The notes below the pieces were generated by a model. It searched no databases. It was not told the origin of the DNA and was given only the letters and a program-made list of their open reading frames with translations. Made by a program: the position numbers and the translations under genes. Of a stretch of 64,000 nt of DNA, positions 1-8,379 are shown piece after piece. How positions within the stretch are numbered: the stretch's first letter is position 1; every line of letters starts with the position of its first letter. This DNA is from Antarcticimicrobium sp. Lineage in GTDB: Bacteria > Pseudomonadota > Alphaproteobacteria > Rhodobacterales > Rhodobacteraceae. The DNA lies in assembly GCF_029212575.1 (NCBI RefSeq), contig NZ_JARGPK010000042.1, positions 62,001 through 126,000 on the forward strand, read 5' to 3'.

Positions 1-98
1 ATCGCGGGGCACTTTTCAAATGGACAGGAAGAGACATCGCCCGGACGGGCGCGTTGCCGGATTACATAATGAAGCGGCGTGACCGAGTCAAATCCCGA

Positions 99-548
99 TC
101 AGAACTTCACAACCACCGAGATCACGATCACCACCATCAACAGTGTCGGGACCTCGTTCATCATGCGAAATTGCCGCCCGCTCAGCTTGTTCCGGCCGGC
201 AAGGAAATCCTTGCGGCGCCAATCCAGCCAGAAATGAAACCAGGTCATCGCAATCACCGCCGCCCCCTTGGTCCAGGGCCAGATCCAGCTCCAGTCGACG
301 ATCCCAGGTGTTACCACCAGCAAAAGCCCCATGATCCAGGTCGCGATCATCGCGGGATGCATGATGTAGCGAAACAGCTTTTCCTCCATCACCAGGAAGA
401 TCGCCGGCGCATCGGTGACCGACTGCGCCTTTTCTATGTGATAGACAAACAGCCTCGGCAGGTAGAACAGCCCGGCCATCCAGGACAGCACGGCCATGAT
501 ATGAATCGACTTGGTCCAAGGGTACAGCGTGATCAACAGGTCGGACAT
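99..548 (-). CDS. hemJ: HemJ-type protoporphyrinogen IX oxidase
   Basis: Predicted inner-membrane enzyme of haem synthesis that oxidises protoporphyrinogen IX to protoporphyrin IX, the role of HemJ in bacteria lacking HemG/HemY oxidases. The 149-residue length fits the family. The N-terminus reads MSDLLITLYPWTKSIHI with a conserved-type histidine at residue 16. About four hydrophobic segments follow, with WRRKDF after the third; a short lysine-phenylalanine end closes the protein. The ATG at 548 is the only good start. The gene is read away from maf across a 404-base spacer. In Rhodobacterales hemJ commonly lies in this origin-side cluster near rho and hemE. The first 98 bases of the window show no supportable gene. 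Confidence 0.9.
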   Translation of the reverse strand: MSDLLITLYPWTKSIHIMAVLSWMAGLFYLPRLFVYHIEKAQSVTDAPAIFLVMEEKLFRYIMHPAMIATWIMGLLLVVTPGIVDWSWIWPWTKGAAVIAMTWFHFWLDWRRKDFLAGRNKLSGRQFRMMNEVPTLLMVVIVISVVVKF

Positions 549-952
549 TTGGTTTCCCGCGCAGTTTCCTCTCTCCTAATAATAAGAAAGAAAAGAAGAA
601 AGGATGATGATGAGGTAGGGACGCCGGAAACGGTGGATTATCGTCTTGTCCCGGATGTTGTCCACCATGGGGACAGCTTGGGACAGTTTCCCGCGATTTT
701 CTGACAGACGGCGGGAATTTAAATATAAATCAATATCTTAAAATGAATACGGCGCGGTAACCTTTGGGGATAACTCCGGGAGAAATCCAGAGAACAGGGG
801 TTCTCCCGTGCGCATGGGTTATCCTTATCCAGCCGGGAGGATTTCGGCACGGACGGGAACAAGTCGCCCGAAATCATGGGGTCTTGCACCCACAGACGGA
901 TAACCTAGAAACCATCAGGGATCGTCCGCCCCCCGATACCGGAGTTTTCCAC
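549..952. other. Gene-free spacer between hemJ and maf, candidate chromosomal replication origin
   Basis: This 404-base stretch has no convincing gene. It contains a purine-rich A/G tract (577-613), an extremely A+T-rich core (716-748, only three G or C among 33 bases), and DnaA-box-like nonamers. TTTTCCACA at 945-953 fits TTWTNCACA exactly. TTATCCCCA on the minus strand at 765-773 differs from TTATCCACA at one position. Weaker TTATCC repeats lie at 819-833, and a GGATAAC lies near 898-904. The flanking order hemJ / maf-aroE-coaE-dnaQ-secB resembles that next to oriC in Caulobacter and other alphaproteobacteria. Origin function is inferred, not shown. The spacer must also hold the divergent hemJ and maf promoters. 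Confidence 0.55.
765..773 (-). promoter_or_regulatory. DnaA-box-like nonamer in the hemJ-maf spacer
   Basis: Read on the minus strand this is TTATCCCCA, one mismatch from TTATCCACA. It lies 17 bases to the right of the A+T-rich core at 716-748, a typical box-to-unwinding-element arrangement. Confidence 0.35.
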
Positions 953-953
953 A
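945..953 (+). promoter_or_regulatory. DnaA-box-like nonamer touching the maf start codon
   Basis: TTTTCCACA matches the relaxed DnaA box TTWTNCACA; its last base is the A of the maf ATG. It is the best-matching box in the hemJ-maf spacer. Confidence 0.45.
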
Positions 954-1552
954 TGTCTGTCCCGATCATTCTTGCCTCTGGCTCCGAGGTCCGCGCCACC
1001 CTGCTTCGCAAAGCCGGGGTGCAGGTCGAGGCGATTTCCCCGCGCATCGACGAGGATGCGGTCAAGGCTGCGCTGATGTCCGAGGCCGCCGCGCCGCGCG
1101 ACATCGCCGACACGCTGGCCGAACTCAAGGCCCGCAAGATCAGCGAACGGATGCCCGGCGCCATGGTGATCGGTTGCGATCAGGTGCTTGATTTCGAGGG
1201 ATCACTGCTGTCGAAACCGGAAACCCCCGAAGAGGCGCTGGATCAGTTGCGCCGGATGCGCGGCAGGCGGCACAAGCTGCTGTCGGCGGCGGTGATCTGT
1301 CGCGACGGGCGGCCCGAATGGCGTCACGTCGGCCAGGTTCGCCTGACCATGCGCGAGGCAAGCGATTCCTATCTGCAGGGTTACGTCGCCCGCAACTGGG
1401 ACAGCATCCGCCACTCGGTCGGGGCATACAAGCTCGAGGAAGAGGGGGTGCGCCTGTTCACCGCCATTGACGGGGATTACTTTACGGTTTTGGGTATGCC
1501 ATTGTTGGAATTGCTCAATTTCCTGATGCTTCGGGGGGAGATAGACGCATGA
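953..1552 (+). CDS. maf: Maf-family nucleotide pyrophosphatase
   Basis: Predicted cytosolic house-cleaning nucleotide pyrophosphatase that hydrolyses non-canonical or modified NTPs. The protein is 199 residues, normal for Maf, and starts with the family motif MSVPIILASGSEVRATLL, which corresponds to the usual LASxSPRR substrate loop. GCDQVL near residue 73 is the alphaproteobacterial form of the ADTVV segment, and KPETPEEA and HSVGAYKLEEEG are further Maf signatures. An upstream in-frame extension to 764 exists, but homology begins at 953, so that ATG was chosen. Its stop overlaps the aroE start as ATGA, indicating translational coupling in maf-aroE-coaE-dnaQ. Confidence 0.92.
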   Translation: MSVPIILASGSEVRATLLRKAGVQVEAISPRIDEDAVKAALMSEAAAPRDIADTLAELKARKISERMPGAMVIGCDQVLDFEGSLLSKPETPEEALDQLRRMRGRRHKLLSAAVICRDGRPEWRHVGQVRLTMREASDSYLQGYVARNWDSIRHSVGAYKLEEEGVRLFTAIDGDYFTVLGMPLLELLNFLMLRGEIDA

Positions 1553-2382
1553 CGGATACGCGGATTCCGCTGGCGGGGGTGATCGGCACCCCCATTGCGC
1601 ATTCAAAATCGCCGCGCCTGCACCGGCATTGGCTCACGACCTACGGGATCGCGGGGCATTACATCCCGATGGAGGTCCGCGCCGAGGATCTGGAACAGGT
1701 GCTCGGGGCCCTGCCGAAGATGGGGTTCGTCGGCATCAACGTCACGATTCCGCACAAGGAAAAGGTGATCATGCTGGCGGATCAGGTCACCGACCGGGCC
1801 ACGCTGATCGGGGCGGCAAACACGTTGATCTTCCGGCCCGACGGCAGCATTCACGCCGATAACACCGATGGCTACGGATTCATGGAAAACCTCCGTCGTG
1901 GCGCGCCGGGATGGGATCCGGCCGCCGGGCCCGCGGCGGTGCTTGGGGCGGGCGGTGCGGCCCGCGCCGTGATCTCGGCGCTGATCGACGCAGGTGTGCC
2001 GGAGATCCTGTTGACCAACCGCACTCGGGTGCGGGCGGAAAAGCTGAAACAGGATTTCGGCCAACGGGTGCGCGTGATCGACTGGGTGCAGGCCGGCAAC
2101 ATCATAGAGGACGCTGCGCTGGTGGTGAATACGACCTCGCTGGGCATGCTCGGCAAGCCCGAGCTGCGGGTGCCGCTCGACGGTATCGGGCCGCAGACCG
2201 TTGTCACCGATCTTGTCTACAACCCGTTGAAAACACGCCTTCTTCAGGTCGCGGAAGAGGCGGGTGCAACGGCGGTGGACGGGCTGGGTATGTTGATCTA
2301 CCAGGCGGTTCCGGGGTTCGAGCGCTGGTTCGGGCAACGCCCGGAGGTTGACGAGGCCACTCGCGCGGCGGTCCAGGCATGA
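1549..2382 (+). CDS. aroE: Shikimate dehydrogenase (NADP+)
   Basis: Catalyses reduction of 3-dehydroshikimate to shikimate in aromatic amino-acid synthesis. The 277-residue protein has the shikimate-binding loop GTPIAHSKSPRLH (about residues 13-25), the catalytic lysine in NVTIPHKEKV (about 64-73), the NTDGYGF aspartate region (about 105), and the glycine-rich NADP loop LGAGGAARA (about 130). The C-terminal GLGMLIYQAVPGFERWFG is typical of AroE. Both ends overlap neighbours by the four bases ATGA, with maf upstream and coaE downstream. I see no odd features. Confidence 0.96.
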   Translation: MTDTRIPLAGVIGTPIAHSKSPRLHRHWLTTYGIAGHYIPMEVRAEDLEQVLGALPKMGFVGINVTIPHKEKVIMLADQVTDRATLIGAANTLIFRPDGSIHADNTDGYGFMENLRRGAPGWDPAAGPAAVLGAGGAARAVISALIDAGVPEILLTNRTRVRAEKLKQDFGQRVRVIDWVQAGNIIEDAALVVNTTSLGMLGKPELRVPLDGIGPQTVVTDLVYNPLKTRLLQVAEEAGATAVDGLGMLIYQAVPGFERWFGQRPEVDEATRAAVQA

Positions 2383-2972
2383 GCTTTGCGCTGGGACTGA
2401 CCGGGTCGATCGGAATGGGCAAGAGCACCACCGCAAAGCTCTTCGCCGACGAAGGCTGCGCGGTCTGGGATGCGGACGCCGCCGTGCATCGCCTTTACGC
2501 CCCCGGCGGCGCGGCGGTGGAGCCGATGCGCGCCGCCTTTCCCGAGGCGATTGTCGAGGGTGCAGTCAGCCGCGAGGTTCTCAAGCGCATCATCGGGGCC
2601 GATCCCGCTGCGCTGAGGCGGATCGAACGGATCGTGCACCCTCTGGTGGCCGAGGATCGCGAGAGGTTCCGGGCCGATGCGCGTGCCGATATCCTCGTTT
2701 TCGACATTCCGCTCTTGTTCGAGGGCGGCGGCGCGGCGGCGATGGACGCCACCGTCACCGTATCCGCCCCGCCCGAGGTGCAGCAGGAAAGGGTGATGGA
2801 GCGCGGCACCATGACGCTCGCGCAATTCCACCAGATCCGGGAAAAACAGATGCCCGACGAAGAAAAACGCGCCCGGGCGGACTATGTGATCATCACCGAC
2901 CCGATCGACCATGCGCGCGATCAGGTGCGGCGGATCGTGGCAGACATCAGGGCAGGGATGAACCATGCGTGA
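2379..2972 (+). CDS. coaE: Dephospho-CoA kinase
   Basis: Last step of coenzyme A synthesis: ATP-dependent phosphorylation of the 3'-hydroxyl of dephospho-CoA. The 197-residue protein carries the P-loop [12 protein letters not shown] (about residues 7-18), then [11 protein letters not shown] (about 33-43), the substrate-binding segment IVHPLV (about 87), and [10 protein letters not shown] (about 108), all hallmark CoaE motifs. It overlaps aroE by ATGA and dnaQ by eight bases, so it is likely cotranscribed and translationally coupled with both. Confidence 0.95.
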   Translation: MSFALGLTGSIGMGKSTTAKLFADEGCAVWDADAAVHRLYAPGGAAVEPMRAAFPEAIVEGAVSREVLKRIIGADPAALRRIERIVHPLVAEDRERFRADARADILVFDIPLLFEGGGAAAMDATVTVSAPPEVQQERVMERGTMTLAQFHQIREKQMPDEEKRARADYVIITDPIDHARDQVRRIVADIRAGMNHA

Positions 2973-3654
2973 GATCGTACTCGACACCGAGACCACCGGG
3001 CTGGACCCGAAAACCGGCGACCGCATCGTCGAGATCGGCGCGGTCGAGCTCTATAATCATATGGTCACCGGCAATACCTATCACCAGTATATCAACCCCG
3101 AACGCGACATGCCCGAAGAGGCGTTCAAGGTGCACGGGCTGAGCATCGATTTCCTGAGCAACAAGCCGGTCTTCAAGCAGATCGGGCAGGCGTTTCTCGA
3201 TTTCATCGGCGACGCCAAGCTGGTGATCCACAACGCCAGCTTTGACATGAAGTTCCTGAACGCGGAGCTGCAATGGATGGGGTTGCCGGAACTGCCGTGG
3301 GAGCAGGCGGTGGACACACTGGCCATCGCACGCAAGAAGTTTCCCGGCGCGCAGGTGTCACTCGACGCGCTTTGCAGACGCTTTGCCATCGACAATTCGG
3401 CGCGGACATTGCACGGCGCCCTGCTCGATTCCGAGATTCTGGCCGAGGTTTACCTGGAGCTGATTGGCGGGCGCCAACCGGATTTCGGATTGCAGGCGGA
3501 TCAGGGTCAGCGCGGTACTGCGGCCGTCGACGAAGCCTGGCGACCAAGGCCGCGCCCCGCCGCCCTTCCTGGTCGGATCAGTGCGCAGGAACAGGCGGCG
3601 CACGATGCCTTTGTCGAAAAGCTGGGGGACAATGCGCTGTGGCGACAGGGGTGA
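2965..3654 (+). CDS. dnaQ: DNA polymerase III epsilon subunit (3'-5' proofreading exonuclease)
   Basis: Proofreading subunit of the replicative polymerase core. The 229-residue protein is a DEDDh exonuclease: ExoI motif DTETTGLDP (residues about 7-15), Exo[13 protein letters not shown] (about 93-103), and Exo[17 protein letters not shown] (about 150-163) with the catalytic histidine and aspartate. A short C-terminal tail containing [13 protein letters not shown] resembles the segment that binds the polymerase alpha subunit. It is the last gene of the maf operon, overlapping coaE by eight bases, and it faces secB across a bidirectional hairpin terminator. Proximity to the candidate origin suits a replication gene. 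Confidence 0.94.
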   Translation: MREIVLDTETTGLDPKTGDRIVEIGAVELYNHMVTGNTYHQYINPERDMPEEAFKVHGLSIDFLSNKPVFKQIGQAFLDFIGDAKLVIHNASFDMKFLNAELQWMGLPELPWEQAVDTLAIARKKFPGAQVSLDALCRRFAIDNSARTLHGALLDSEILAEVYLELIGGRQPDFGLQADQGQRGTAAVDEAWRPRPRPAALPGRISAQEQAAHDAFVEKLGDNALWRQG

Positions 3655-3689
3655 TCCGACCGTCGCGCAACCCCGGACCCTGACGCAAC

Positions 3690-3720
3690 GAAAAAGGCCG
3701 CGATCCGGGGATCGCGGCCT
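3690..3720 (-). terminator. Intrinsic terminator downstream of secB (also serves dnaQ side)
   Basis: A perfect 10-bp stem (AGGCCGCGAT at 3695-3704 pairing with 3711-3720) with a six-base loop. Read leftward from secB it is followed by a T run (the A run at 3691-3694 plus the adjacent base), so it is a canonical Rho-independent terminator for secB. For dnaQ the T tract is weak. Confidence 0.8.
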
Positions 3721-3744
3721 TGGTCATTTCGTGGGCGTCGTGGC

Positions 3745-4248
3745 TCAGGCAGTGGCCGGAGCCGCGCCCTGAGCCGCCTTCCGACGCTCCAATTCGCTGC
3801 GATAGAGCGCGACGAAATCGATGGTGTCCAGGTTCAGCGACGGGAAGCCGCCATCGCGGGTCACGTCGCTGACGATCCGGCGCAGGAAGGGGAACAGCAT
3901 TCGCGGGCATTCGATCAGAAGGAAGGGATGCAGTTGTTCGTCCGGCACCCCGGCAACATGGAAGATGCCGACATACTCGACTTCCATCAGGAACAGAACG
4001 TCGTCCATGCCCTTGGCCTTGGACTCGACGTTCAGCTTGATCATCACCTCGTACTGGTTGTCAGGCTTGCGTTTTTTCGCGTCCATGTTCACCCGAACAC
4101 TGATGTCGGGCTGCACTTCGCCCGAGGCGCCTTTTTGCGCCATCACGTTCTCAAAGGACAGGTCGCGGACGAACTGGCCCAGAACCTTCATCTGGACCTG
4201 TGGCGCCTGTTGCGCCTCGGCGCCGTTGCTTTCCGGCTTGTCGGACAT
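3745..4248 (-). CDS. secB: Protein-export chaperone SecB
   Basis: Cytosolic tetrameric chaperone that keeps preproteins unfolded and delivers them to SecA. The 167-residue length and the core VKFLGQF-like segment (here MKVLGQFVRDLSFENVM) followed by VRVNMDAKKR, the acidic SecA-contact region and CPRMLFPFLRRIVSDVTRDGGFP are diagnostic of SecB. The ATG at 4248 has an AGGAG ribosome-binding site. It has its own strong terminator at its left end and is convergent with dnaQ. The poly-Gln/Ala N-terminal extension and alanine-rich tail are common in alphaproteobacterial SecB. Confidence 0.95.
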   Translation of the reverse strand: MSDKPESNGAEAQQAPQVQMKVLGQFVRDLSFENVMAQKGASGEVQPDISVRVNMDAKKRKPDNQYEVMIKLNVESKAKGMDDVLFLMEVEYVGIFHVAGVPDEQLHPFLLIECPRMLFPFLRRIVSDVTRDGGFPSLNLDTIDFVALYRSELERRKAAQGAAPATA

Positions 4249-4303
4249 CGGATATCTCCTGACTCTCGCGTTCGGCGCTGCTTAGCACCTCATCCGGCAT
4301 TGC

Positions 4304-4804
4304 TCAATGGCGCTCCGGCCCCTCGACCCAGCCCGAGGGCGGCTGTCCGGGGCGGCGGGGGCGCCCTGCTGGATCGACCTCGGTATAATCCCCGTCGACA
4401 ACGTCGCCGTGCCCGCCGGGGCGAAACCCGGCAGAGCCGCCCATGTCGAACCGCGCCACCGTGACGCGGCGGCGCAGATGGCGAAACACCGCGACCCGAA
4501 CCGGCGGCATCAACAGCGCAAAGCCCAGCGCGTCGGTGAAGAATCCGGGCGTCAGCAACAGCGCGCCGGCGACCAGGATCATCGCGCCATGGGCCAGCGG
4601 TTCGGTCGGATCGTTCAACTCCGAGAATGCGCGCTGCAACTGCCCCAGGGCGGTCCGCCCCTGCGTGCGCACCAGCCATGTGCCCAGCATGGCGGTCAGA
4701 ACCACCACCGCGAGCGTCGGCCACAGCCCGATCAGCCCGCCCACCTGGATGAACAGGGCGATTTCGATCAGGGGAACAGCCAGAAAGGCCAGAAACAGAT
4801 ACAT
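4304..4804 (-). CDS. fxsA: FxsA family membrane protein
   Basis: Small inner-membrane protein of the FxsA family, whose E. coli member relieves F-plasmid exclusion of phage T7; its normal role is unknown. The 166-residue protein has hydrophobic segments at about residues 1-22, 25-45 and 75-95, and the typical GLWPTLAVVVLTAMLGTWLVRTQG and LLTPGFFTDALGFALLMPPVR signatures. The C-terminal 45 residues are hydrophilic and Gly/Pro-rich. A good AGGAG site precedes the ATG at 4804. It is divergent from the Tim44-like gene, as in many roseobacters. Confidence 0.88.
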   Translation of the reverse strand: MYLFLAFLAVPLIEIALFIQVGGLIGLWPTLAVVVLTAMLGTWLVRTQGRTALGQLQRAFSELNDPTEPLAHGAMILVAGALLLTPGFFTDALGFALLMPPVRVAVFRHLRRRVTVARFDMGGSAGFRPGGHGDVVDGDYTEVDPAGRPRRPGQPPSGWVEGPERH

Positions 4805-4912
4805 CGCGCGGCTCCTTTGGGATGTCCGGAACAGTGGACTAACCCCTGCCCCTCACCTACATAGGGGCCAAGGGGCGATCTTACAAAGCCCGACGCCTGA
4901 TACGAGGACCAA

Positions 4913-5569
4913 ATGAATTCACCTTTGATCCAGCTTCTGGTGCTGGCCGGCATCGCCATTTTCCTGATCCTGCGCCTGAAAAACGTGTTGGGGTCGCGCG
5001 AAGGCTTTGAAAAACCGCCGACGCCGCAGCAGGCCGACAAGCGGTCGCGGCCCGATTTCGAAGTGATCGACGGCGGCCCCGACCGCGATATCACCGACCA
5101 TGTCGCCGAGGACAGCCCGCAGGCGCAGGCGCTGACCGAGATGAAACGGGTGGAACCTGCGTTCTCTGTGACAGAGTTCGTTCAGGGCGCGCGCGGTGCC
5201 TACGAAATGATCCTGATGGGCTACGAGCTGGGCAATCTCGACGAGATTCAGCCGTTTCTGGCCGAGGACGTGTTCGAAACCTTTGTCGCCGGCGTCTCCG
5301 CGCGCGAGGATCAGGGCCTGAAAATCGAGGCGGAATTCATCGGAGTGCGGGAAACCGCGATTGCCGACGTGCGATTCGACAAGGACACCAACCTGGCAGA
5401 GATCACCATGCGGTTTGTCGGCGAATTGACATCGGTCGTACGCGATCGCGGCGGCGACATCGTCGAAGGCAGCCCCACCACGGTCAAGCGTCAGAAAGAC
5501 AGCTGGACCTTCGGCCGGACCATGGGCAGCGCCGATCCCAACTGGCTGCTTGTCGCCACGGACGGATGA
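4913..5569 (+). CDS. Tim44/TimA-like inner-membrane protein
   Basis: Bacterial homologue of the mitochondrial import-motor adaptor Tim44. The 218-residue protein starts with one membrane helix (residues about 4-23, QLLVLAGIAIFLILRL), then a charged linker, and ends with a Tim44-like domain (about 75-215) containing FVQGARGAYEMILMGYELGN and RFVGELTSVV. Tim44-like domains bind membranes or inner-membrane protein complexes; the substrate in bacteria is unsettled. GAGGA precedes the ATG at 4913. Its stop overlaps mltA as ATGA, a neighbourhood conserved in alphaproteobacteria. Confidence 0.87.
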   Translation: MNSPLIQLLVLAGIAIFLILRLKNVLGSREGFEKPPTPQQADKRSRPDFEVIDGGPDRDITDHVAEDSPQAQALTEMKRVEPAFSVTEFVQGARGAYEMILMGYELGNLDEIQPFLAEDVFETFVAGVSAREDQGLKIEAEFIGVRETAIADVRFDKDTNLAEITMRFVGELTSVVRDRGGDIVEGSPTTVKRQKDSWTFGRTMGSADPNWLLVATDG

Positions 5570-6612
5570 TTGCCGCGCTCCGCACAGTCGTGGTGGCGGG
5601 GGCCCTTCTGATGGCCGCCCCTCCCGGGGTCGGGGCAGAGCCCGAGCATGAAATCCTGGACTTCAGCCGCCTCGACGGCTGGGAGAAAGACAATCACGCC
5701 GCCGCGCTCGAGGTCTTTCTGGAAACCTGTCCGGACATGGACGACCCGGACTGGCGCAGCCTCTGTGCGCTGGCCCAGCAGCAGAGCGCACAAAGCGCGC
5801 GCGCGTTCTTCGAACTGTTCTTTCGCCCGGTGCTGATCCGCGACGGGGCGGACCCGCTTTTCACCGGGTATTATGAACCCGAGCTGGACGGCGCGCGGCA
5901 TCCCGGCGCGCGGTTTCGATATCCTCTCTACAAGACGCCGCCCGAGGCGCGCCGTACATCCACCTGGTTGTCCCGGCGCGAGATTCTGACCAGCGGCGTG
6001 ATGGAAAACCGTGGACTCGAGATTGCCTGGGTCGATGACCCGGTCGAGCTGTTCTTTCTCCAGATCCAGGGCTCGGGCCGGATCCGCCTGCCCGACGGAC
6101 AGACCCTGCGCGTCGGCTATGGCGGATCGAACGGTCATTCCTATCGCTCCATCGGGGTCGAACTGGTGCGACGGGGGATCTACAACGCCCATCAGGTCAG
6201 CGCCCAGGTCATCAAGAACTGGGTCCGCCGCAACCCCGAGGCCGGCGAAGAGCTGCTTTATCACAACCCCTCTTACGTGTTTTTCCGTGAAGTCGGCCAT
6301 GTCGGCGATCACCTCGGGCCGCTGGGCGCGATGAACCGCCCGATCACCCCGCTGCGCAGTATCGCGGTCGACCCCGCCTATGTACCACTGGGCGCGCCGG
6401 TCTGGCTGGAAAAGGACGGCGCCGGCAAGATGCGGCGGCTTATGGTGGCGCAGGATACCGGCTCGGCGATCAAGGGCGCACAGCGGGCCGATATCTTTTT
6501 CGGCACCGGCGCCGCCGCCGGTCAGGCGGCCGGACGGATGCGCGACCCGGGCCGCATGATCGTGTTGCTGCCGATCCAGCGGGCCTATGCACTGTTGCCG
6601 GATGGCGCGTGA
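5566..6612 (+). CDS. mltA: Membrane-bound lytic murein transglycosylase A
   Basis: Cleaves the MurNAc-GlcNAc bond of peptidoglycan with formation of 1,6-anhydro-MurNAc, supplying recycling products. The 348-residue protein has an N-terminal signal segment (about residues 1-23, ending AAPPGVGAEP) without a clear lipobox, so it may be periplasmic rather than a lipoprotein. The MltA domain contains FTGYYEPELDG (about 100-110) and FFLQIQGSGRI. The C-terminal 3D domain has the catalytic aspartate in VAQDTGSAIKG followed by RADIFFGTG. It overlaps the Tim44-like gene by ATGA and the smr gene by one base (TGATG). Confidence 0.93.
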   Translation: MIAALRTVVVAGALLMAAPPGVGAEPEHEILDFSRLDGWEKDNHAAALEVFLETCPDMDDPDWRSLCALAQQQSAQSARAFFELFFRPVLIRDGADPLFTGYYEPELDGARHPGARFRYPLYKTPPEARRTSTWLSRREILTSGVMENRGLEIAWVDDPVELFFLQIQGSGRIRLPDGQTLRVGYGGSNGHSYRSIGVELVRRGIYNAHQVSAQVIKNWVRRNPEAGEELLYHNPSYVFFREVGHVGDHLGPLGAMNRPITPLRSIAVDPAYVPLGAPVWLEKDGAGKMRRLMVAQDTGSAIKGAQRADIFFGTGAAAGQAAGRMRDPGRMIVLLPIQRAYALLPDGA

Positions 6613-7202
6613 TGGCGCGGCGCAAACTCAGCGAGGAAGAGCTTGAGCTTTGGCGCCGGGTCACGGATCAGGCCGAACGGCTGCATCCCAAACGGTCCGA
6701 AACCGCCCTGCCGCCACCCGCCGCGAAACCGAAACCGCTGAAGCGCCCCGACAAACCCGGCATCGCGCCGTTTCGCCTCGGACAGGGGGCCAGGCCCGCC
6801 GCCGCCCGCCACGATCTGAAACCGTCGATGGCCGAGCACCTCTCGACCGCCCCGGTCAAGATGGATCGCAAGGCTTTTACCCGCATGAAACGCGGCAAGC
6901 TCAGGCCCGAGGCGCGGATCGACCTGCACGGGATGCGGTTGGACCGCGCGCATCCCGCCCTGACCCAGTTCATCCTGTCGTCGCAGGCCGCCGGGCGGCG
7001 GCTGGTTCTGGTGATCACCGGAAAGGGCAAGCGGAGCGTCGATCCCGGACCGATCCCGATCCCGCGCGGCGTGCTCCGGCACCACGTCCCGCAATGGCTG
7101 TCGATGCCGCCGCTGGCGCAGGCGGTGCTGCAGATCACCCCGGCGCACCTCAGCCATGGCGGCGAGGGGGCCTATTACGTCTATCTGCGCAGGCCGCGCT
7201 GA
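6612..7202 (+). CDS. Smr/MutS2-domain protein
   Basis: Contains a C-terminal Smr domain, a small nuclease-like fold found alone or in MutS2; nicking or RNA-cleaving activity is known for some members. The protein of about 196 residues has a basic, disordered N-terminal half (RKLSEEELELWRRVTD, then Pro/Lys-rich). The Smr domain follows from about residue 100, with DLHGMRLDRA (the LDxH-type motif), VLVITGKGKRS and the closing HGGEGAYYVYLRR. The ATG at 6612 was preferred over an adjacent in-frame GTG at 6609 because it forms the TGATG overlap with mltA. It is convergent with the esterase gene four bases away. Confidence 0.88.
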   Translation: MARRKLSEEELELWRRVTDQAERLHPKRSETALPPPAAKPKPLKRPDKPGIAPFRLGQGARPAAARHDLKPSMAEHLSTAPVKMDRKAFTRMKRGKLRPEARIDLHGMRLDRAHPALTQFILSSQAAGRRLVLVITGKGKRSVDPGPIPIPRGVLRHHVPQWLSMPPLAQAVLQITPAHLSHGGEGAYYVYLRRPR

Positions 7203-7206
7203 GGCG

Positions 7207-8316
7207 TCACATCTTGGTCAACAGCAGGTCGGGCGACAGGATCATCTGGGTCGCGTTGCGCACCGTCAGGACCGTACCGGGCAACAACCCTGACCGCGCC
7301 GAGCGATCCGACTGAAAGGCGTCCTTCATCGTCTCGCTGTTGTTGATCAGGGAAATCAGCGCCGGAGACGTGCCGAAGGTGAAATGATTGACGCCACTTT
7401 TGCTGAACTCCGAGACATCCACGATTGTCACCGGGAAATCCCCCAGCGCCCCCGGGTCGGTCAGGTTGCCCAGCCGCGCCGTGGCCCCGTTGATCCGGGC
7501 CGACAGCGCCAGCGCCTTGTCGTTTTTCGAGGTGATGATGGCAAACGGTCGTGGCAGGTCGTGGAACCGTGTCGCCTGCTTGCGGAACAATTCCACGTCC
7601 AGATCGGGCGAGATAAGCACGACGCCGCCCAGTGCGCGCCTGGTCCAGCCGGGATCGGCGATCTCGATCTGGCGCAGCGTCTCCATCACCAGCATCGAGC
7701 CCAGCGAATGCGCGATGATGATGATCCGCCGGGGTCCGGCCGCGCGCAGATCGTGCAACAGCTGTTCCAGCGCATCGCGCGACACCAGAACGCTGTCGCG
7801 GTCATAGGTGTAGCCCAGCGGATGGGTGGCGCTGGGCCAGGAAAAATGCACAGGCACCGCCGGCACGTCAAAATCGTGTACGACCTGCGCGGTGCGGAAC
7901 ACCCCGTCGAAAAAGCTGTTGTTGTAGCCGTGGATGTAAAGCGCGATCTCGCGCCGGTCGGGCGGCGCCGCGCGCAGCGCCCGCGCCAGTGCGGCGCGAA
8001 ATGCCGTACGCCCGTCTATATCGGCGCGGCTGGCGATTGTGAAATCGGTCTGCGGGTTCGGGCGATCATAGCCGTTGCGGATCCGCCCCTTTCGATGGGT
8101 TGGCGGGATCGACACGCCCAGCTCCATGTAACTCATCCGGTCCGACCGCTGGGTGGTGAACCAGCCGCCCGGCTCCGGCACCCGGTTGGTGGCGGTAAAG
8201 ACGGGCCGTATGACCCCCACATCCGCCGCCCGCGGCACCAGCGGCGCATGGAACCTGTCGGAACAGGCCGAAACCCCGGCCGCCGCGGTCAGCATCAACA
8301 TCTGTCTTCGGTGCAC
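7207..8316 (-). CDS. DUF900-type alpha/beta-hydrolase lipoprotein
   Basis: Predicted cell-envelope esterase of unknown substrate. The 369-residue protein starts at a GTG (8316) preceded by GGGGA. It begins MHRRQMLMLTAAAG and has a lipobox-like VSAC at about residues 15-18, so it is probably exported and lipidated; the double arginine allows TAT export. The hydrolase domain holds YIHGYNNSF (oxyanion region, about 149-157), the nucleophile elbow AHSLGSMLVMETL (serine near 205), VVLISPDLD (aspartate) and a late histidine in GVNHFTFG. This is the DUF900/COG4782 pattern. It has no operon partner; hslU lies upstream in the same direction. Confidence 0.85.
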   Translation of the reverse strand: MHRRQMLMLTAAAGVSACSDRFHAPLVPRAADVGVIRPVFTATNRVPEPGGWFTTQRSDRMSYMELGVSIPPTHRKGRIRNGYDRPNPQTDFTIASRADIDGRTAFRAALARALRAAPPDRREIALYIHGYNNSFFDGVFRTAQVVHDFDVPAVPVHFSWPSATHPLGYTYDRDSVLVSRDALEQLLHDLRAAGPRRIIIIAHSLGSMLVMETLRQIEIADPGWTRRALGGVVLISPDLDVELFRKQATRFHDLPRPFAIITSKNDKALALSARINGATARLGNLTDPGALGDFPVTIVDVSEFSKSGVNHFTFGTSPALISLINNSETMKDAFQSDRSARSGLLPGTVLTVRNATQMILSPDLLLTKM

Positions 8317-8379
8317 CGCGAATCCCCGCTCTCGTTTCAGGCCAGTCCAACCGCAGGATAGCGGGCGATGACGCGGGGT

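Noticed and set aside
671-686. GGACAG direct repeats in the candidate origin resembling the fdh/tup motif
   Set aside because: The A/T triplet after GGACA is absent and the spacing is 10, not 41, so I do not group them with the regulatory motif.
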